From Mucilaginibacter sp. UBA4741 (GTDB taxonomy: Bacteria > Bacteroidota > Bacteroidia > Sphingobacteriales > Sphingobacteriaceae): a stretch of 8,079 bases of DNA. Under the pieces are notes generated by a model. That model saw only the letters and a list, made by a program, of their open reading frames with translations. It did no database searches and was not told where the DNA came from. Positions 6,878 to 8,079 of the stretch are shown here, in pieces; positions within the stretch are counted from its first letter, which is position 1; each line of letters starts with the position of its first letter. A program made the translations under genes and the position numbers. The DNA lies in the NCBI GenBank assembly GCA_002403905.1, contig DHIR01000234.1:1-8079 (forward strand), given 5' to 3'.

Positions 6878-7063
6878 ATGGGCAAAAAAATAGCATTAAG
6901 CTCGTTTTATACCTTCTGCATATTTTTTTGTTTGATATTGGGATACCTGGGTATAACCGGTAAACGATATGATTTTATAATGGCGGCCACCTTTGGCGGC
7001 ACCATCTTCGTCATACTTAAAATAAAGTTGATGAAAGAAATACGTAATACGCTTAAACCTTAA
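6878..7063 (+). CDS. Small two-helix membrane protein, function unknown
   Basis: This 61-residue protein resembles nothing I can name. It has two hydrophobic segments, at about residues 6-26 and 33-49, joined by a short basic turn (GKRYDF), and ends in a basic tail (KLMKEIRNTLKP). That pattern suggests a hairpin in the inner membrane with both ends in the cytoplasm. The case for a real gene is its position: it starts 3 nt after the rhodanese stop, ends 13 nt before the SPFH start, has an ATG, and its codon use resembles its neighbours'. A long antisense frame overlaps it but runs across two genes and looks spurious. It may be an accessory subunit of the SPFH protein, which is inference from context alone. 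Confidence 0.75.
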   Translation: MGKKIALSSFYTFCIFFCLILGYLGITGKRYDFIMAATFGGTIFVILKIKLMKEIRNTLKP

Positions 7064-7076
7064 CTCAAATAAATAT

Positions 7077-7985
7077 ATGCTCTTTTTAATTTTAGGTGTC
7101 ATTGTACTTGTAGCAGGTACCGTGCTTAAACGTTCGCCAGAACCTAGCAGTCGTTTTGGCGGCACTGTAACCATTGTTGGCGGTGTTATATTAGTGTTGG
7201 GCTTAGCCTCGTCTATGTTTAAACAGATAGAATTTGGCACTGTTGGTGTGCAATCGCTTTTTGGCAAGGTGCAGGACAATGTTTTGGAAAGCGGTTTACA
7301 TGTTATCAATCCACTGGTGCAGGTTACAACCTTTAGCGTACAGACAGAAAACTATACCATGAGCGCCAAGAGCAATGAAGGCCCTGTTGAGGGTGATGAT
7401 GCTATCCGTGTATTATCATCTGATGGATTGGAAGTTACTATTGATCTATCCGTACTTTATAAAGTTATCCTATCAAAAGCGCCATTTATATTGCAGAATA
7501 TTGGTAATGACTATGTAAATAAAATCGTTCGCCCGGTTACCCGTACGGCTATACGCGATAACGCGGTTAGCTATGCGGCCGTTGACCTATATTCTACTAA
7601 ACGCCAGGAGTTTCAATTTAAGATCAATAAAACCATTACTGACAATTTTGCCAAAAACGGTTTAGATGTACAACAGATTTTGGTACGTAACATAACTTTA
7701 CCGGCCACAGTTCGCGCCAGTATTGAGTCAAAAATACAAGCCGAGCAGGAATCACAAAAAATGCAATTCGTGTTGGCAAAGGCACGCCAGGAAGCCGATG
7801 TTAAGAGGGTAGAAGCACAAGGTATTGCCGATTACCAAAAAATCCTGTCGACAGGGTTGTCTGATAAACAATTGCAATACGAATATATCCGCGCTCAAAA
7901 AGATATCGCGCTATCACCAAATACCAAGATCATTATTATGGGTGGTGGTAAGGGTGGTAATCCGATTATGTTGAGTGATAAATAG
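7077..7985 (+). CDS. SPFH domain / prohibitin family membrane protein
   Basis: This 302-residue protein is of the prohibitin/stomatin/flotillin (SPFH) type, which forms large membrane-bound oligomers that organise membrane domains and modulate membrane proteases. Two hydrophobic segments lie at about 2-17 and 28-47. The SPFH domain follows from about 50 to 210, with family phrases such as 'VQSLFGKVQDNVLESGLHVINPL', 'VTIDLSVLYKV', 'IVRPVTRTAIRD' and 'GLDVQQILVRNITLP'. A charged helical stretch at about 213-250 (SKIQAEQESQKMQFVLAKARQEADVKRVEAQG, shown here as its positions 218-249) corresponds to the oligomerisation coiled coil. The C-terminus has a Gly-rich 'IIIMGGGKGG'. The two N-terminal helices, instead of one, are a small departure from classic prohibitins. 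It is the last gene of the rhodanese run and is followed by repeat-rich DNA. No FtsH or NfeD partner is encoded in the window. Family membership is firm; its specific role here is not. Confidence 0.92.
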   Translation: MLFLILGVIVLVAGTVLKRSPEPSSRFGGTVTIVGGVILVLGLASSMFKQIEFGTVGVQSLFGKVQDNVLESGLHVINPLVQVTTFSVQTENYTMSAKSNEGPVEGDDAIRVLSSDGLEVTIDLSVLYKVILSKAPFILQNIGNDYVNKIVRPVTRTAIRDNAVSYAAVDLYSTKRQEFQFKINKTITDNFAKNGLDVQQILVRNITLPATVRASIESKIQAEQESQKMQFVLAKARQEADVKRVEAQGIADYQKILSTGLSDKQLQYEYIRAQKDIALSPNTKIIIMGGGKGGNPIMLSDK

Positions 7986-7990
7986 AAGCA

Positions 7991-8028
7991 CACGAATTTT
8001 CGAATTGAGGCGAATTTCACGAATTTTT
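7991..8028. repeat. Cluster of CGAATT repeats downstream of the SPFH gene
   Basis: CGAATT occurs four times, at 7993, 8001, 8011 and 8020, spaced 8-10 nt apart. Two copies are embedded in the longer direct repeat CACGAATTTT (7991 and 8018). Because AATT is self-complementary, neighbouring copies can also pair weakly. The cluster begins 6 nt after the SPFH stop and contains no plausible gene. Similar TTCGTG/CACGAA-rich spacers are common between Bacteroidota genes to my knowledge; their role is not established. Confidence 0.5.
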
Positions 8029-8055
8029 AAATCCGCTTCAACAATCGAGACTGGC

Positions 8056-8079
8056 AGACTTGCGAAGTTTTAAAAACTT
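8056..8079. repeat. Half copy of the 1938-1972 palindrome, cut by the window edge
   Basis: These 24 bases match 1939-1962 with one difference (G at 8062 where the first copy has A at 1945), including the central TTTTAAAAACTT. The window stops seven bases past the axis, so the right arm is mostly missing. It lies about 70 nt downstream of the SPFH stop, a second case of this palindrome sitting just beyond the end of a gene. This supports a dispersed repeat that may serve as a transcript end; only the partial match is directly seen. Confidence 0.6.

Noticed and set aside
6896..7309. Antisense open frame of 137 codons on the minus strand
   Set aside because: It overlaps the 61-residue protein gene and the start of the SPFH gene, shows no recognisable domain, and the plus-strand frames there have clear family or operon support.
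1..8079. Search for a defence system, CRISPR array, transposase, integrase, tRNA or rRNA
   Set aside because: No regularly spaced repeat array, DDE or recombinase motif, or RNA-gene sequence was seen; the GNAT, SPFH and DUF4407 genes alone do not form a known defence locus.

Overview
The window looks like chromosomal DNA from a member of the Bacteroidota, most likely the family Sphingobacteriaceae (Mucilaginibacter/Pedobacter-like). The clues are a DUF5687 permease next to its ABC ATPase, a secreted M61/M28 peptidase pair with 'MKKL...FAQ'-type signal peptides, a DUF4407 membrane protein, very short intergenic gaps, no strong Shine-Dalgarno sequences before starts, a TAnnTTTG-like promoter element, and A+T-rich spacers holding palindromic repeats. 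The genus is an inference from protein style, not a database result.

Layout. Positions 34-1933 (+) hold the C-terminal part of a DUF5687 ABC permease, whose reading frame is broken or incomplete at the left edge, then its ATPase and a GNAT acetyltransferase. Positions 1993-5169 (-) hold a two-gene unit transcribed leftward: an M61 glycyl-aminopeptidase-like protease with a C-terminal PDZ domain, followed after 3 nt by an M28 zinc aminopeptidase. Positions 5316-6434 (-) encode a four-helix DUF4407 membrane protein with a long central coiled coil. A 125-nt divergent spacer separates it from 6560-7985 (+), a tight three-gene run: a single-domain rhodanese, a 61-residue two-helix membrane protein and an SPFH/prohibitin-type membrane protein. 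Three spacers carry structured DNA: a perfect 17-bp-arm palindrome between convergent genes (1938-1972), a perfect 17-bp hairpin (5260-5303), and CGAATT-rich repeats (7991-8028) followed by half of a second copy of the first palindrome at the right edge (8056-8079).

How the genes fit together. The first block is probably an ABC exporter of unknown substrate. The two peptidases are both predicted to be exported and metal-dependent, and could act in sequence on peptides in the periplasm or outside the cell. The rhodanese/small protein/SPFH run looks like one transcript working at the inner membrane; its relation to the divergent DUF4407 gene is only positional.

I see no mobile element, CRISPR array, RNA gene or recognisable defence system. 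Most genes belong to known families. The least explained parts are the repeat/hairpin elements, the 61-residue membrane protein, and the broken start of the DUF5687 gene.
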